A stretch of 64,000 nt of DNA from contig JASGJA010000023.1 in NCBI GenBank assembly GCA_049840935.1, positions 44,626-108,625 on the forward strand. The letters run 5' to 3'. This stretch comes from Mesorhizobium_G sp049840935. Its GTDB lineage: Bacteria > Pseudomonadota > Alphaproteobacteria > Rhizobiales > Rhizobiaceae. The first letter of the stretch is position 1. Each line of letters starts with the position of its first letter. This document shows, one piece after another, positions 8,336 to 17,269 of this stretch. The position numbers and the translations under genes are program-made. The notes under the pieces were generated by a model. That model saw nothing but the letters and a program-made list of their open reading frames with translations. It ran no database searches and was not told where the DNA came from.

Positions 8336-8965
8336 TTAATGCGTCAAGCGTCCCGGATGGCGCTCCAATCCAGCCAGATAGACCGTCACAAGATGATCGA
8401 CCTGCCGCCACGTCTCGGCTTCCGGGTTCGTGGTCGAACGGCTGGCCACTCCGCTGGTGACAATGCCATGCACGCTCGACCACAGGATTCGCGCGTTCAA
8501 CACACATTCCTCTTCATCAAGCGCCAGCTTCTTGTCGTCCATCAACACTCTGGTGATGATTCCAAAAAGTCCGTCCAGCCGACCCATATAATCTTCGCGG
8601 CGTGAAGCATCGATCCGTGCCGGACTAAAAGCCAGAAGAGCGGCCCAGCTTTGGGGATGTGCCGCTACATATTCCAGATAGGTCCGCGCCAAAGCGAGTA
8701 AACGACCTTTCGTATCCAGAACACGGGATGACTGCATTTGCGCCATGGTTTCCATTCCGGCGCGCGAAAGCCTGTCCAGCAGACGAAAATTCACGGCAAG
8801 GTGCAGCCCGTCCAGATCACCATACAGGTTGTAAATCGAACCAACGGCAATCCCCGCCTTTTCGGCAATCGTGCGCGCCTTAAGATTGATCGCCCCACCT
8901 TCATTCAAAAGGTCTTCGGCAATATCCAGAACGCGCGAGCTTACTTCGTCCTTGTCAAGCGCCAT
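8336..8965 (-). CDS. TetR-family regulator with multiple upstream operators
   Basis: 209 residues from the ATG at 8965 (MALDKDEVSSRVLDIAEDL); a longer form to 9025 would run through an operator. The helix-turn-helix is clear (AINLKARTIAEKAGIAVGSIYNLYGDLDGLHLAV). The C-terminal region resembles the TetR_C domains that sense hydrophobic ligands. Its own promoter region and the opposite strand hold at least four GAAC-N3-GTTC palindromes. The divergently transcribed unit at 9.2-10.0 kb is the expected target. Confidence 0.85.
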   Translation of the reverse strand: MALDKDEVSSRVLDIAEDLLNEGGAINLKARTIAEKAGIAVGSIYNLYGDLDGLHLAVNFRLLDRLSRAGMETMAQMQSSRVLDTKGRLLALARTYLEYVAAHPQSWAALLAFSPARIDASRREDYMGRLDGLFGIITRVLMDDKKLALDEEECVLNARILWSSVHGIVTSGVASRSTTNPEAETWRQVDHLVTVYLAGLERHPGRLTH

Positions 8966-9043
8966 TCCTACAGATCCTCCAACGATACCAATGCGGTCAA
9001 ACCGCGAACTCCCCTCGAACTGCATTATGATTCAGGCACAAAT

Positions 9044-9211
9044 GTGAACGCAGTTCAAGTTTTTTGAACATGATTCATCTATTATTCCCATTCGCCTTTT
9101 TGGCAACGCCCTGGTGGCTGTCAAAAAAAGCAAAAAAAGTTGAACCACGTTCAAAATAAGACTTGAACATCGTTCAGACAGTGATATGGTGTGCATATGA
9201 ACAACGTTCAA
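9044..9211. promoter_or_regulatory. Array of TetR operators (TTGAAC-N3-GTTCAA)
   Basis: Copies on the sequence: GTGAACGCAGTTCAA (9044-9058), a degenerate TTGAACATGATTCAT (9064-9078), a perfect TTGAACCACGTTCAA (9140-9154), TTGAACATCGTTCAG (9163-9177) and ATGAACAACGTTCAA (9197-9211). Four have intact GAAC/GTTC half sites with 3-base spacing. The dense spacing upstream of both divergent units suggests cooperative repression by the TetR at 8336. The last copy overlaps a possible start codon. Confidence 0.8.
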
Positions 9212-9286
9212 GAGACACGGGAGGGCGAGATGCACGAACTTCTTCAAGGCGGCAAGATCACCGACCCGGCAGATTGTTTTGATTAG
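9197..9286 (+). CDS. Possible leader peptide (29 codons) or remnant of a lost target gene
   Basis: A short frame runs from the ATG inside the last operator (MNNVQETREGEMHELLQGG...) to a TAG at 9284-9286. An internal ATG at 9230 has GAGGGCGAG upstream, a good ribosome binding site. A 19-bp hairpin follows 9 bp after the stop. It may be a translated leader peptide, or the N-terminus left after deletion of the regulated gene. No family is recognised. Confidence 0.35.
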   Translation: MNNVQETREGEMHELLQGGKITDPADCFD

Positions 9287-9295
9287 CGGGCGGCG

Positions 9296-9351
9296 TTGAT
9301 CGACCCTGACCGGCGCGTGGGCGGGGGCAGACCGCCGGTCAGGGCGATCAA
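9296..9351 (+). promoter_or_regulatory. Long leader hairpin
   Basis: TTGATCG-A-CCCTGACCGGCG pairs with CGCCGGTCAGGG-CGATCAA over 19 bp with one bulged A and a 17-base loop. There is no U-tract, so it is not a simple terminator. It lies between the short leader frame and the coupled small genes. Confidence 0.7.
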
Positions 9352-9398
9352 GCTGAAATAAGCAAGAGCATTGAGTTTAGGGCGCGGGGCTGTGGGGT

Positions 9399-9485
9399 CC
9401 GGCGAGAGGATCAACTGATGAAAATCAGACCGGTGGAACGGGCGCTGGCGGGCGCGCGAATGGGCCACTGCATTCCTCTCGCCGG
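9399..9485 (+). promoter_or_regulatory. Second long inverted repeat enclosing a small ORF start
   Basis: CCGGCGAGAGGA (9399-9410) and TCCTCTCGCCGG (9474-9485) form a perfect 12-bp inverted repeat. The left arm contains the GAGAGG ribosome binding site of the small ORF at 9418, so pairing would hide that site. Confidence 0.6.
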
Positions 9486-9516
9486 CTGCACATTCCGTAA
9501 AGGGAGCCGATCATGA
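9418..9516 (+). CDS. Small ORF (32 aa) translationally coupled to the next gene
   Basis: The frame begins MKIRPVERALAGARMGHC and ends KGSRS; its TGA overlaps the ATG of the following gene (ATGA at 9513-9516). GAGAGG lies 8 bases before its ATG. Its ribosome binding site is in the arm of a 12-bp inverted repeat. No homologue is recognised. It may act as a coupling or regulatory ORF rather than making a functional product. Confidence 0.4.
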   Translation: MKIRPVERALAGARMGHCIPLAGCTFRKGSRS

Positions 9517-9965
9517 CCAACAGCTTGTTTTTGATAACAGGAGAGGCGTTTCCCGCCGGAGCACCAATGAGCGGAGAAGTGACCCTCGAATTGATCGACC
9601 GGCATCTGGCTGACACGCGCGCCAAGTGCCGCGAAATCAAGCAGACACTGGACTGGCTGAAGCTGCACTTGCGCATCGAGCAAAAGAGCCTGCGCGCATG
9701 TAGCGGGCGGCTCTCCGATCTCGAAAACCGCGCAAGGCTGGCCAGGCGCACCGGTTCCGAAGTGCTTGCCGCCTACGTTGATGAGGCGATTAAGGATCTC
9801 GAAAAAGAGGAAGACGCGTTGAACCTACGCGTCGCAGATCTGGAAAGCAGACTGGCTGTCACGCGCTTTACGCTTCAGCGAAAGCGCCGCCGTCTCGTAG
9901 AACTCAAGCGGTCGCGGGAAATCGCACTGCGGCGCAAGAGCAGATCGGCTGCGACCCGGGCCTGA
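9513..9965 (+). CDS. Hypothetical coiled-coil protein
   Basis: 150 residues, highly charged. Residues about 30-140 have long heptad-like helices (IDRHLADTRAKCREIKQTLDWLKL..., then EEDALNLRVADLESRLAVTRFTLQRKRRRLVELKRSREIALRRK), pointing to a coiled coil with a basic tail. AAAGGGAGC precedes the ATG, whose first bases overlap the stop of the small ORF. A textbook terminator follows the stop, which supports its being a real, independently ended transcript. It is likely under the TetR at 8336. No function is recognised. Confidence 0.65.
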   Translation: MTNSLFLITGEAFPAGAPMSGEVTLELIDRHLADTRAKCREIKQTLDWLKLHLRIEQKSLRACSGRLSDLENRARLARRTGSEVLAAYVDEAIKDLEKEEDALNLRVADLESRLAVTRFTLQRKRRRLVELKRSREIALRRKSRSAATRA

Positions 9966-9980
9966 GCGGGTCGCGCCATG

Positions 9981-10023
9981 ACGATGCCGGAGTTGACCTC
10001 CCTCTCCGGCATCGTCTTTTTTC
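9981..10023 (+). terminator. Rho-independent terminator of the coiled-coil gene
   Basis: Perfect 12-bp stem ACGATGCCGGAG / CTCCGGCATCGT followed by CTTTTTTCTT. Confidence 0.9.
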
Positions 10024-10044
10024 TTGAACTTGGACTCGTCACAA

Positions 10045-10070
10045 AACGAAAAGGCCGCCCGAAGGCGGCC
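10045..10070 (-). terminator. Rho-independent terminator of rpoD
   Basis: On the minus strand GGCCGCC-TTCG-GGCGGCC, a 7-bp GC stem with a stable TTCG tetraloop, is followed by TTTTCGTTTTG, 8 bp after the rpoD stop. Confidence 0.9.
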
Positions 10071-10077
10071 CTTGATC

Positions 10078-12102
10078 TTAGCTGTCGAGGAAGCTGCGCA
10101 GCTTGCGCGAACGGCTCGGATGCTTGAGCTTGCGCAGCGCCTTCGCCTCGATCTGACGGATTCGTTCGCGCGTAACCGAGAATTGCTGGCCCACTTCTTC
10201 AAGCGTGTGGTCGGTATTCATGCCGATTCCGAAGCGCATACGCAAAACGCGCTCCTCGCGCGGCGTCAGCGAAGCCAGAACGCGCGTTGTCGTCTCACGC
10301 AAATTCGCCTGAATGGCCGCATCGATTGGCAGGATCGCCATCTTGTCCTCGATGAAATCGCCGAGGTGCGAATCTTCCTCGTCGCCAACTGGCGTTTCGA
10401 GCGAAATCGGCTCCTTGGCAATCTTGAGGACCTTGCGCACTTTTTCGAGCGGCATGGCCAGCTTTTCCGCCAGTTCTTCGGGCGTCGGCTCGCGACCGAT
10501 TTCGTGCAGCATCTGGCGTGACGTACGAACGATCTTGTTAATCGTCTCGATCATATGCACCGGAATACGAATCGTACGCGCCTGATCGGCAATCGAACGC
10601 GTAATCGCCTGCCGGATCCACCACGTCGCATAGGTCGAGAACTTATAGCCGCGACGATATTCGAACTTATCGACCGCCTTCATCAGGCCGATATTGCCTT
10701 CCTGAATAAGGTCGAGGAACTGCAATCCGCGGTTGGTGTACTTCTTCGCGATGGAAATAACGAGGCGCAGATTAGCCTCCACCATTTCCTTCTTGGCGAT
10801 TGCCGCTTCGCGCTCGCCCTTCTGCACCTGATTCACGATCTTGCGGAATTCCGCGATTGAAATCGCGGTTTCGGTCGCAAGGTTCTGAATCTCCGCGCGA
10901 ATTTCGCGGATCGTGTCCTTCTCGTTCTTCGTAAACTCCTTCCAGCCCTTGCCGGAAAGGTTCGAGATCGATTTCATCCAGTTCGGATCAAGTTCGGAAC
11001 CCTGATATTCTTTCAGGAATTCCTCGCGCCGCACGCCGTGGCTTTCGGCCAGACGCAGTAGCTTGCCCTCATTCTGGGTCAGTCGCTTCGAAATGTCGTA
11101 AAGCTGCTCGACCAGCGACTCGATGCGAGCCTGATTGAGAGACAGCGATTTAACCGCCTTGATCAGCTTGTCCTTGAGTTCCTTCGCGCGCCGATCCTGG
11201 CTTGGCGAAAGCGTACCCGTAGCTGCGAGCCGGTTTTCAACCTGCTGGTCCTGTAGCTTGCGCAGCTTTTTGTAGGTGTCCGCGATGAGGTCGAGCGTTT
11301 CCATCACCTGCGGGCGAAGCTCTGCTTCCATTGCCGCGAGCGAAAGATTGCTTTCGTCTTCCTCGTCCTCTTCTTCCTCGACATGGCTTTCGCCGCCGAC
11401 ATTGGTAATGTCGTCTTCATCCTCACGTGAGCGGCGGCCACCCGGACGCACCGGCTCTTTCGGCTTTTCGAGGTCTTCCGTGCGCTCGATCACCGGGGCC
11501 TGCTTGGCTTCCGGTCCGGCATAGGTCGCTTCAAGATCGATAATGTCGCGTAGAAGGCCCTTGCCCTCATTCAAATCGTCGCGCCAGATGATGATAGCTT
11601 GAAAGCTCAGCGGGCTTTCGCAAAGCCCTGCAATCATGGTTTCGCGGCCAGCCTCAATGCGCTTGGCGATAGCGATTTCGCCTTCACGCGACAGAAGCTC
11701 CACCGAGCCCATTTCGCGCAGATACATGCGCACCGGATCGTCCGTGCGGTCCGTCGGCTCTTTTTTTGCAACGGCAGCAACTGCGGTGCCGGTTTGTTCG
11801 GCCAGTTCGTTGGCCTCTTCCTCGGCGTCCGTGTTGTCTTCCTGTTCGGCAGCCTCGTCCTCTTCCACGACATTGATGCCCATGTCGGAGAGCATGGCCA
11901 TCGTGTCTTCAATCTGGTCGGGAGAAACTTCCTCGGAAGGCAGCACCGAATTCAGCTCATCCATAGTGACATAGCCGCGCTTCTTCGCGGCTTTTATCAT
12001 CTTCTTGACGGCATCATCGGAAAGGTCGAGCAACGGACCATCTGTTGCGCCTTCGCGCTCGGTCTCCGCCTCTTCCTTTTCTTTGGTCACTTTATTCGCC
12101 AT
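10078..12102 (-). CDS. rpoD: RNA polymerase primary sigma factor RpoD (sigma-70)
   Basis: 674 residues, the usual size for rhizobial RpoD. In order: region 1.1 (SDDAVKKMIKAAKKRGYVTMDELN), an acidic spacer, region 1.2 (DDPVRMYLREMGSVELLSREGE), a long non-conserved region with acidic EEEDEEDES stretch, region 2 (EANLRLVISIAKKYTNRGLQ... and the RGYKFSTYATWWIRQAI -10 recognition helix), region 3, and region 4.2 (TLEEVGQQFSVTRERIRQIEAKAL) for the -35 box. It directs transcription of housekeeping genes. It lies 504 bp downstream of dnaG on the same strand, as in other alphaproteobacteria. Confidence 0.97.
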   Translation of the reverse strand: MANKVTKEKEEAETEREGATDGPLLDLSDDAVKKMIKAAKKRGYVTMDELNSVLPSEEVSPDQIEDTMAMLSDMGINVVEEDEAAEQEDNTDAEEEANELAEQTGTAVAAVAKKEPTDRTDDPVRMYLREMGSVELLSREGEIAIAKRIEAGRETMIAGLCESPLSFQAIIIWRDDLNEGKGLLRDIIDLEATYAGPEAKQAPVIERTEDLEKPKEPVRPGGRRSREDEDDITNVGGESHVEEEEDEEDESNLSLAAMEAELRPQVMETLDLIADTYKKLRKLQDQQVENRLAATGTLSPSQDRRAKELKDKLIKAVKSLSLNQARIESLVEQLYDISKRLTQNEGKLLRLAESHGVRREEFLKEYQGSELDPNWMKSISNLSGKGWKEFTKNEKDTIREIRAEIQNLATETAISIAEFRKIVNQVQKGEREAAIAKKEMVEANLRLVISIAKKYTNRGLQFLDLIQEGNIGLMKAVDKFEYRRGYKFSTYATWWIRQAITRSIADQARTIRIPVHMIETINKIVRTSRQMLHEIGREPTPEELAEKLAMPLEKVRKVLKIAKEPISLETPVGDEEDSHLGDFIEDKMAILPIDAAIQANLRETTTRVLASLTPREERVLRMRFGIGMNTDHTLEEVGQQFSVTRERIRQIEAKALRKLKHPSRSRKLRSFLDS

Positions 12103-12483
12103 GCTTTAATCTTCCTGCGGCGGCCCGTTGGCCGGCCAGTTATCAATCCATCACCTTGGCAATTGCTTGGCTTCGGTCGGTGCGCATCGCCCGCGTTGCC
12201 TCTTCAGCGTTCACTATGTGGGGTGTGTCCCCTAATTCTTCCAGAGCCCAATTCGCGCAGGGATTGCGGCGTTCCGTCCATCACAACGTGCTGTAAGCTC
12301 CAAATGATCCCTCGAATTGTCCTGATTCCGCTATTCTGGCGTAAGGTCAAGCGCTCTCGCATGATTCGCGTTAAAAAAGCGAATCAATTGACGGATTCGG
12401 CAAGAACCGCGCCGCCGTCTATATATCTCAGCTTATACGCAGGTTAATTTCTCGCGGGGATTTTCGGATACCGGCGCGGCGGT
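12103..12483. other. dnaG-rpoD intergenic region, upstream part
   Basis: No gene is seen. It should contain the rpoD promoter, but no clean -35/-10 pair can be named. An inverted repeat GATTCGC / GCGAATC (12363-12369 and 12379-12385) with an A-rich loop is the only clear structure. Confidence 0.5.
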
Positions 12484-12603
12484 GTTTCAGATCAGGGCGT
12501 TGCGAAAATGGTGATTTTCGAGAACCGGAGCGGAGTGTACTTTTTGTACATGAGCACCGGAAGCGCAGAAAAGCGACATTTGCAGCCCGCCCTCATCTGA
12601 AAC
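12484..12603. repeat. Nested palindromic intergenic element after dnaG
   Basis: The ends GTTTCAGAT and ATCTGAAAC are inverted copies. Inside lie a second pair (AGGGCG / CGCCCT) and a central hairpin GTGTAC-TTTTT-GTACAT flanked by CCGGAGCGG and GAGCACCGG. The dnaG stop is at its right edge. It could be a repetitive element used as a terminator or processing site. From memory, similar sequence recurs in related genomes, but this cannot be checked here. Confidence 0.6.
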
Positions 12604-12606
12604 AAA

Positions 12607-14551
12607 TCAGCTTCGGTCGACGCGACCGGATAACACCCCAAACCCCTCGATCAGGGCTTCGGCGGCTTGCAAGTCGCGAAACTGCGCCTGCACTTCCACG
12701 AGATGCCGATAGTTTTCTTCGGTAGGCTCGGTCGCCAGCGCAGCTTCGGCGGCCTTGAGTTCGGATTGAATGGTGCGCGAGCCCTTGTGCAATTGCAGCG
12801 CCTGTAAAAACGCCTCGCGCGCATCATCCAGTGCGGCCTGTTCCATTGCGGGCCAATGCCCAGCGCGGTTCACATGCTCGAAGCCGCGTTCCCAGACCGA
12901 ACCCAGCCCACCAGCATCGATTGCCGCAAGCACTGCCGCGCGGTCGTGACCTGTCTGATGCGCCAGCACGTCGATCAGCACCGCGAGCACATGGCGCAAC
13001 TCCTTGTGCGACAGGTCGAGCGCCTCCACCTCGTCGAAGAACTCTTCCGCGAGCATGGGATGGTTGACCAGCGTCACGACCATAACCGCTTCGCGCAGGG
13101 GCATCACCCCGCCCGCGCGCTTCACCAGAGCGGTACGCGCCAGGCTTTCCGACACGGCGAGCCTACCGGCCTGTGTCCTGCCGCCCTGATTGAAGCCACC
13201 GCGTCCCTGCCATCCGGCCCCGCCACCGCGATTTCCTTGCTGGTCGCGCCGCCCGCCGTCGCGCCGGGAGCCGAAAAATGCCTGCACGCGCTCCCGCATT
13301 TCCTGCTGATAGTGGAAGCGCACGCTTTCATCTCGAATACGTCCAGTTAGTTCGCGCAGCGTCTTTTCAAGTTCGGCTCGGCGCTCCGGCGTTTCAAAAA
13401 CACCGCCTGCCGTCTCGCGCATCCAAAGCAGGTCAGCCAGCGGTCTTGCATCGGTCAACACCTTGCGAAACCCCTCCGCGCCTTCGGCCTTCACCAAATC
13501 GTCGGGGTCTTGCCCTTCGGGCATCAGCGCGAACCGCACCGACCTGCCCGGCTGAATGGCGGGCAGCGCCAGATCCGCAGCGCGCCATGCAGCCTTCAAC
13601 CCGGCCTGATCGCCATCGAAACACAGGATCGGCTCCGGCGACATGCGCCATAAGAGTTCGAGCTGGTTTTCGGTAAGTGCCGTACCCAGTGGTGCGACAG
13701 CGTTCTCGAACCCCGCCTGCGCCAGCGCGATCACATCCATATAGCCTTCGACTTGGATAACCGCGCCGCCCTTTTGCAGCGACCGCCGCGCGCGCGCAAA
13801 ATTATAAAGCACGTTGCCCTTGTGAAAGAGTTCCGTCTCCGGCGAGTTCATATATTTCGCCAGTGCATCCGCAGCCATCGCGCGACCACCGAACGCAATA
13901 ATCCGCCCGCGCGAGATCCGGGATCGGAAACATGATGCGGTCGCGGAAATAATCATACGAAACCGGAATATCGTCGCCGTGGCGAACCAGCCCGCACGCT
14001 TCGATCTGCTCTTTCGCCACGCCCTTAGAGGCCAGATGTTCCTTCAGCGCATTGCGGCTTTCCGGCGCAAAGCCAAGCCGAAATGCCTTCTGTGTCGCAG
14101 GCGTCAGCCCGCGTTCCCGCAAATATGCGCGCGCCCGCGCGCCGTCCGCCGACTGCAACCGCTCCTCGAAAAACACCGTCGCCAGTTCCATGACATCATG
14201 CAGGCTGGCGCGCTCACGCTCGCGCCGTTCCTCCTGCGCGTCGCGCACGGGCATCGGCACGCCTGCCATGTCGGCAATCTTTTCAACCGCTTCGGGAAAG
14301 CTCATGCCATCCAGTTCGGTCAAAAACCGGAAATGGTCGCCGGTGACGCCACAGCCGAAACAATGGTAGCGGCCCTTCTTGTCCTCGCAGTGAAAGCTGG
14401 GGGACTTCTCACCGTGAAAGGGACAGCACGCCCACCAATCGCCTCTGGAAGCATTGGTTTTGCGCCTGTCCCATGTCACGCGCGTGCCGATCACCGAAGA
14501 AATCGGCACCCGGTCGCGTATCTCATCGAGGAAGGTTGGCGAAAAGCGCAT
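12607..14551 (-). CDS. dnaG: DNA primase DnaG, interrupted by a one-base frameshift
   Basis: Read across the break the gene encodes 647 residues. N-terminal CHC2 zinc ribbon (CPFHGEKSPSFHCEDKKGRYHCFGCG, residues 42-68), then the primase core, the TOPRIM domain (VQVEGYMDVIALAQAG...PILCFDGDQAGLKAA) and a C-terminal helicase-binding region. The frame breaks after RDRIMFPIPD, near 13913: the sequence GGATCTCGCGCGGG needs one C fewer to continue as SRGRIIAFGGRA. DnaG makes replication primers and is essential, so a sequencing error is much more likely than a dead gene. Upstream of rpoD on the same strand. Confidence 0.93.
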
Positions 14552-14596
14552 GAGTCCTTACTTAGACTGTCGCCCGCCCGCGCGCTATTGCCGAAA

Positions 14597-14983
14597 TCAA
14601 TTCGCGGCGATCACACTCGCAATTATCCCCGACGCCGACGCAATCAGCAGATAGTCGTTGTTGACCTTCACCCATTGCTGACCGGGTCCGGGGCGACGCA
14701 GCCCGTGATGATAATAATCGCGCACGATTTTCTGACGCTTCCAGTTCGGCACCTGATTTCCACGCACCCAGCGCGTTGTCGTGGTGCGCTTCACCACTAC
14801 ATTGCGACCAAAGCGGTCCTTGCGCACGACTTCACGAGTGACCTTCCGCTTTACGACCGGGCCATTCTTGCTGTTTTGCACCAATATCTGCGTATTGCTG
14901 TCCTGCACCGGCGCTGCCTGTACCGTCATAGCGGTTGCGGAAAGCATTACGGCTGCAAGTGACGAGAGAAGAATACGTTTCAT
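14597..14983 (-). CDS. RcnB-family periplasmic protein
   Basis: 128 residues with a signal peptide (cleavage near VQAA, residue 24). The C-terminal part WVRGNQVPNWKRQKIVRDYYHHGLRRPGPGQQWVKVNNDYLLI is the RcnB motif (PF11776), named after the E. coli periplasmic nickel/cobalt homeostasis protein. The KRKVTREVVRKDRFGRNVVVKRT stretch is basic. Metal handling is not proven for most members. It lies 45 bp upstream of dnaG on the same strand. The region upstream (14984-15240) is AT-rich with no gene seen. Confidence 0.75.
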   Translation of the reverse strand: MKRILLSSLAAVMLSATAMTVQAAPVQDSNTQILVQNSKNGPVVKRKVTREVVRKDRFGRNVVVKRTTTTRWVRGNQVPNWKRQKIVRDYYHHGLRRPGPGQQWVKVNNDYLLIASASGIIASVIAAN

Positions 14984-15240
14984 GGAAGGTTCTCCGCGTT
15001 GTTGACACCCGGAAACCTAAGCTTCCCACCTGAACCGAAACTGAATGGCGAAATTACAATTATGTAATGAATTCGCAATGTTAGATGGCATTAATTATGT
15101 GAGATCACCACCTCGGCGTGTCCCAGATTTAGCAGTTTTAAACTTACGCCTTTAACGGGATTGGAAGATTACCCGGCTAATATGCTATCACTTCTCTGAC
15201 CATGATTCACATTGCACCGAAATTGATGCACACAGCACCT

Positions 15241-15396
15241 ACCCCTCATCCGCCTGCCGGCACCTTCTCCCTCAAGGGGAAAAGGGAGAAAACTGCCGTG
15301 TATCGCTTATTCATCAACGTTGGCAGTTTGAGCCAACGTTGCAATTATCCTCCTTCTCCCCTTGAGGGAGAAGGTGCCGGCAGGCGGATGAGGGGT
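15241..15396. repeat. RIME-like palindromic element, copy A
   Basis: The ends CCCCTCATCCGCCTGCCGG and its inverse, each followed inward by a CACCTTCTCCCTCAAGGGG arm, enclose about 60 bp of less conserved sequence. About 155 bp between the rcnB-like and Na/Pi transporter genes. Confidence 0.9.
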
Positions 15397-15440
15397 AATA
15401 GCACAGCCCACCAACTCTCACGCTCCACGCTAGAAAATCC

Positions 15441-17102
15441 ATGAGCGGCTCTGTCGTACTGCTTCATCTGGCGGGCGCGGTTGCGCTTCTGCTGTTTGCA
15501 ACGCGCATGGTGCGCACGGGCGTCGAACGTGCTTACGGCGACCTCCTGCGTCACCGGCTGCGCGGCGTGTTGAAAAACCCGTTCCTCGCGGTCGGTGCGG
15601 GCGGCGTGCTGGCAATTTGCCTCCAGAGCGCTACAGCCGTCGCGCTAATCGTCGGCGCATTTGTCGGATCTGGCATTGTTGGCGGCGCATCGGGTCTGCT
15701 TGCTGCGCTCGGTGCTGATGTGGGCTCGGCACTGATTGCTAAGCTGCTCAGCTTCAACCTCAGCTTCCTATCACCGCTTTGCCTTGTTGCCGGAACAGTG
15801 CTTTTCATGGCGACCGACAAGCGCAATCTGCTCCAGATCGGCCGCATTCTCATCGGCATCGGCCTGCTCATCCTGTCGCTGCGGCTTATCGGCGAGGCAT
15901 CCGAACCGCTTCGCGACAGCGAATTGCTGCCCATCATCGTGCAATATCTCGCGGGCGACCCGATCACGGCTTTTATCGTCGCGGGGATCATGACGTGGCT
16001 ATTTCATTCCAGCGTTGCGGCAATCCTGCTATTTGCTGCGCTGGCGCAGCGCCATATTATTCCGCTGGACCTTGGCGTTGTTCTCGTACTAGGCGCAAAC
16101 ATTGGCGGCGCTGTCATCGCGGTCATGCTGTCGCGCGCCTCACCCCCTCGCTCGCGCATCGTGCCGATTGGCAATCTCATCATGCGCGGTGCGGGCGCCA
16201 TCTTCGCGCTCATCGTCATTATGCTGTTCAAGCCGCCATTCGATGAACTCGGCGCAACGCCCACTGCCGCGATGCTCAATTGGCATATAGTCTTCAACAT
16301 TGCGCTGGCGATTGTGGGAATAATCGTGGCTGCTGGCGTCTATCGTATCGCCGAACGCATCGCGACCGCAGGCGTAAAAACCAGCGCCGACGATCCAGCC
16401 GTGATCGAGCTTAATGTTCTGAACGAAGCCGCGCTCGACACGCCCATGCAAGCATTGGGCAATGCCACGCGGGAAGTCGTGCGGCTTTGCGAACTTGTCG
16501 AAATCATGCTGCAAAAGGTTTTCGAGCTTTACGAGAACCCTGACGAAGACGGCATGAAAGCGCTCGCCGCACTCGACGACCGCGTTGACCGCAAGCATCA
16601 GGCGATCAAGCTCTATCTGGCTAAGCTCACCACACGCGAACTTTCACAGGACGAAATGCTGCGCTGTCAGGAATTGCTCGGTGCTTGTGTCAAGCTCGAA
16701 CAGGTGGGCGACATCATTGTGCGCAACTTGCTCGTTCACGTTCGCAAAAAGGCCGAACGCGGGCTGGAATTCACCCCGGAGGGCTGGAAAGAACTGCGCG
16801 ATTTTCACGCGTCGGTGCTGGCGAATGCGCGGCTCGCGTTTAACATTCTCGTCTCACGCGATGCCGAATCCGCGCGGCAGCTTGTGCTTGAAAAAGACCG
16901 GCTTCGCGATTTGGAAAAACGCGCCAACACCAGCCATTTCAATCGGCTGCGCGAAGGCACGGCCAAGAGCGTCGAGACGAGCACCATCCACCTCGACACC
17001 ATCCGCGACCTCAAGCAGATCAACTCCCTGCTGGCCTCGATGGCCTACCCGGTTCTGGAAGAACTCGGAATGCTCGGCGGCTCGCGATTGAAGGCGAGCT
17101 AG
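15441..17102 (+). CDS. Na/Pi cotransporter family protein with PhoU-like domain
   Basis: 553 residues. Residues about 5-310 hold eight or so membrane segments and two copies of the inverted QSATA / HSSVA type motif (LQSATAVALIVGAFV near 60 and LFHSSVAAILLFAALA near 190) that mark the NptA/YjbB transporter fold. The C-terminal 220 residues are soluble helices of the PhoU type (LVEIMLQKVFELYENPDEDG..., LEQVGDIIVRNLL). It probably exports or exchanges phosphate with sodium. Single gene between two copies of the long repeat. Confidence 0.88.
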   Translation: MSGSVVLLHLAGAVALLLFATRMVRTGVERAYGDLLRHRLRGVLKNPFLAVGAGGVLAICLQSATAVALIVGAFVGSGIVGGASGLLAALGADVGSALIAKLLSFNLSFLSPLCLVAGTVLFMATDKRNLLQIGRILIGIGLLILSLRLIGEASEPLRDSELLPIIVQYLAGDPITAFIVAGIMTWLFHSSVAAILLFAALAQRHIIPLDLGVVLVLGANIGGAVIAVMLSRASPPRSRIVPIGNLIMRGAGAIFALIVIMLFKPPFDELGATPTAAMLNWHIVFNIALAIVGIIVAAGVYRIAERIATAGVKTSADDPAVIELNVLNEAALDTPMQALGNATREVVRLCELVEIMLQKVFELYENPDEDGMKALAALDDRVDRKHQAIKLYLAKLTTRELSQDEMLRCQELLGACVKLEQVGDIIVRNLLVHVRKKAERGLEFTPEGWKELRDFHASVLANARLAFNILVSRDAESARQLVLEKDRLRDLEKRANTSHFNRLREGTAKSVETSTIHLDTIRDLKQINSLLASMAYPVLEELGMLGGSRLKAS

Positions 17103-17104
17103 CC

Positions 17105-17259
17105 CCCCCTCATCCCGCTGCCGCGACCTTCTCCCTCAAGGGGAGAAGGACGATTTGTCGAAGTCTCGCAAGTTCTGCAACGATGGCAATTGAAGCCAGC
17201 GTTGCAATTGCCCGCCTTCTCCCCTTGAGGGAGAAGGTGCCGGCAGGCGGATGAGGGGT
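17105..17259. repeat. RIME-like palindromic element, copy B
   Basis: Same family. The left end is slightly decayed (CCCCTCATCCCGCTGCCGCG); the right end is intact. Located between two convergent genes. Confidence 0.88.
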
Positions 17260-17269
17260 AATGAATACG

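Noticed and set aside
13802..14551. dnaG as a true pseudogene
   Set aside because: Both halves are fully conserved, one base restores the frame, and similar one-base insertions hit other essential genes in the window.
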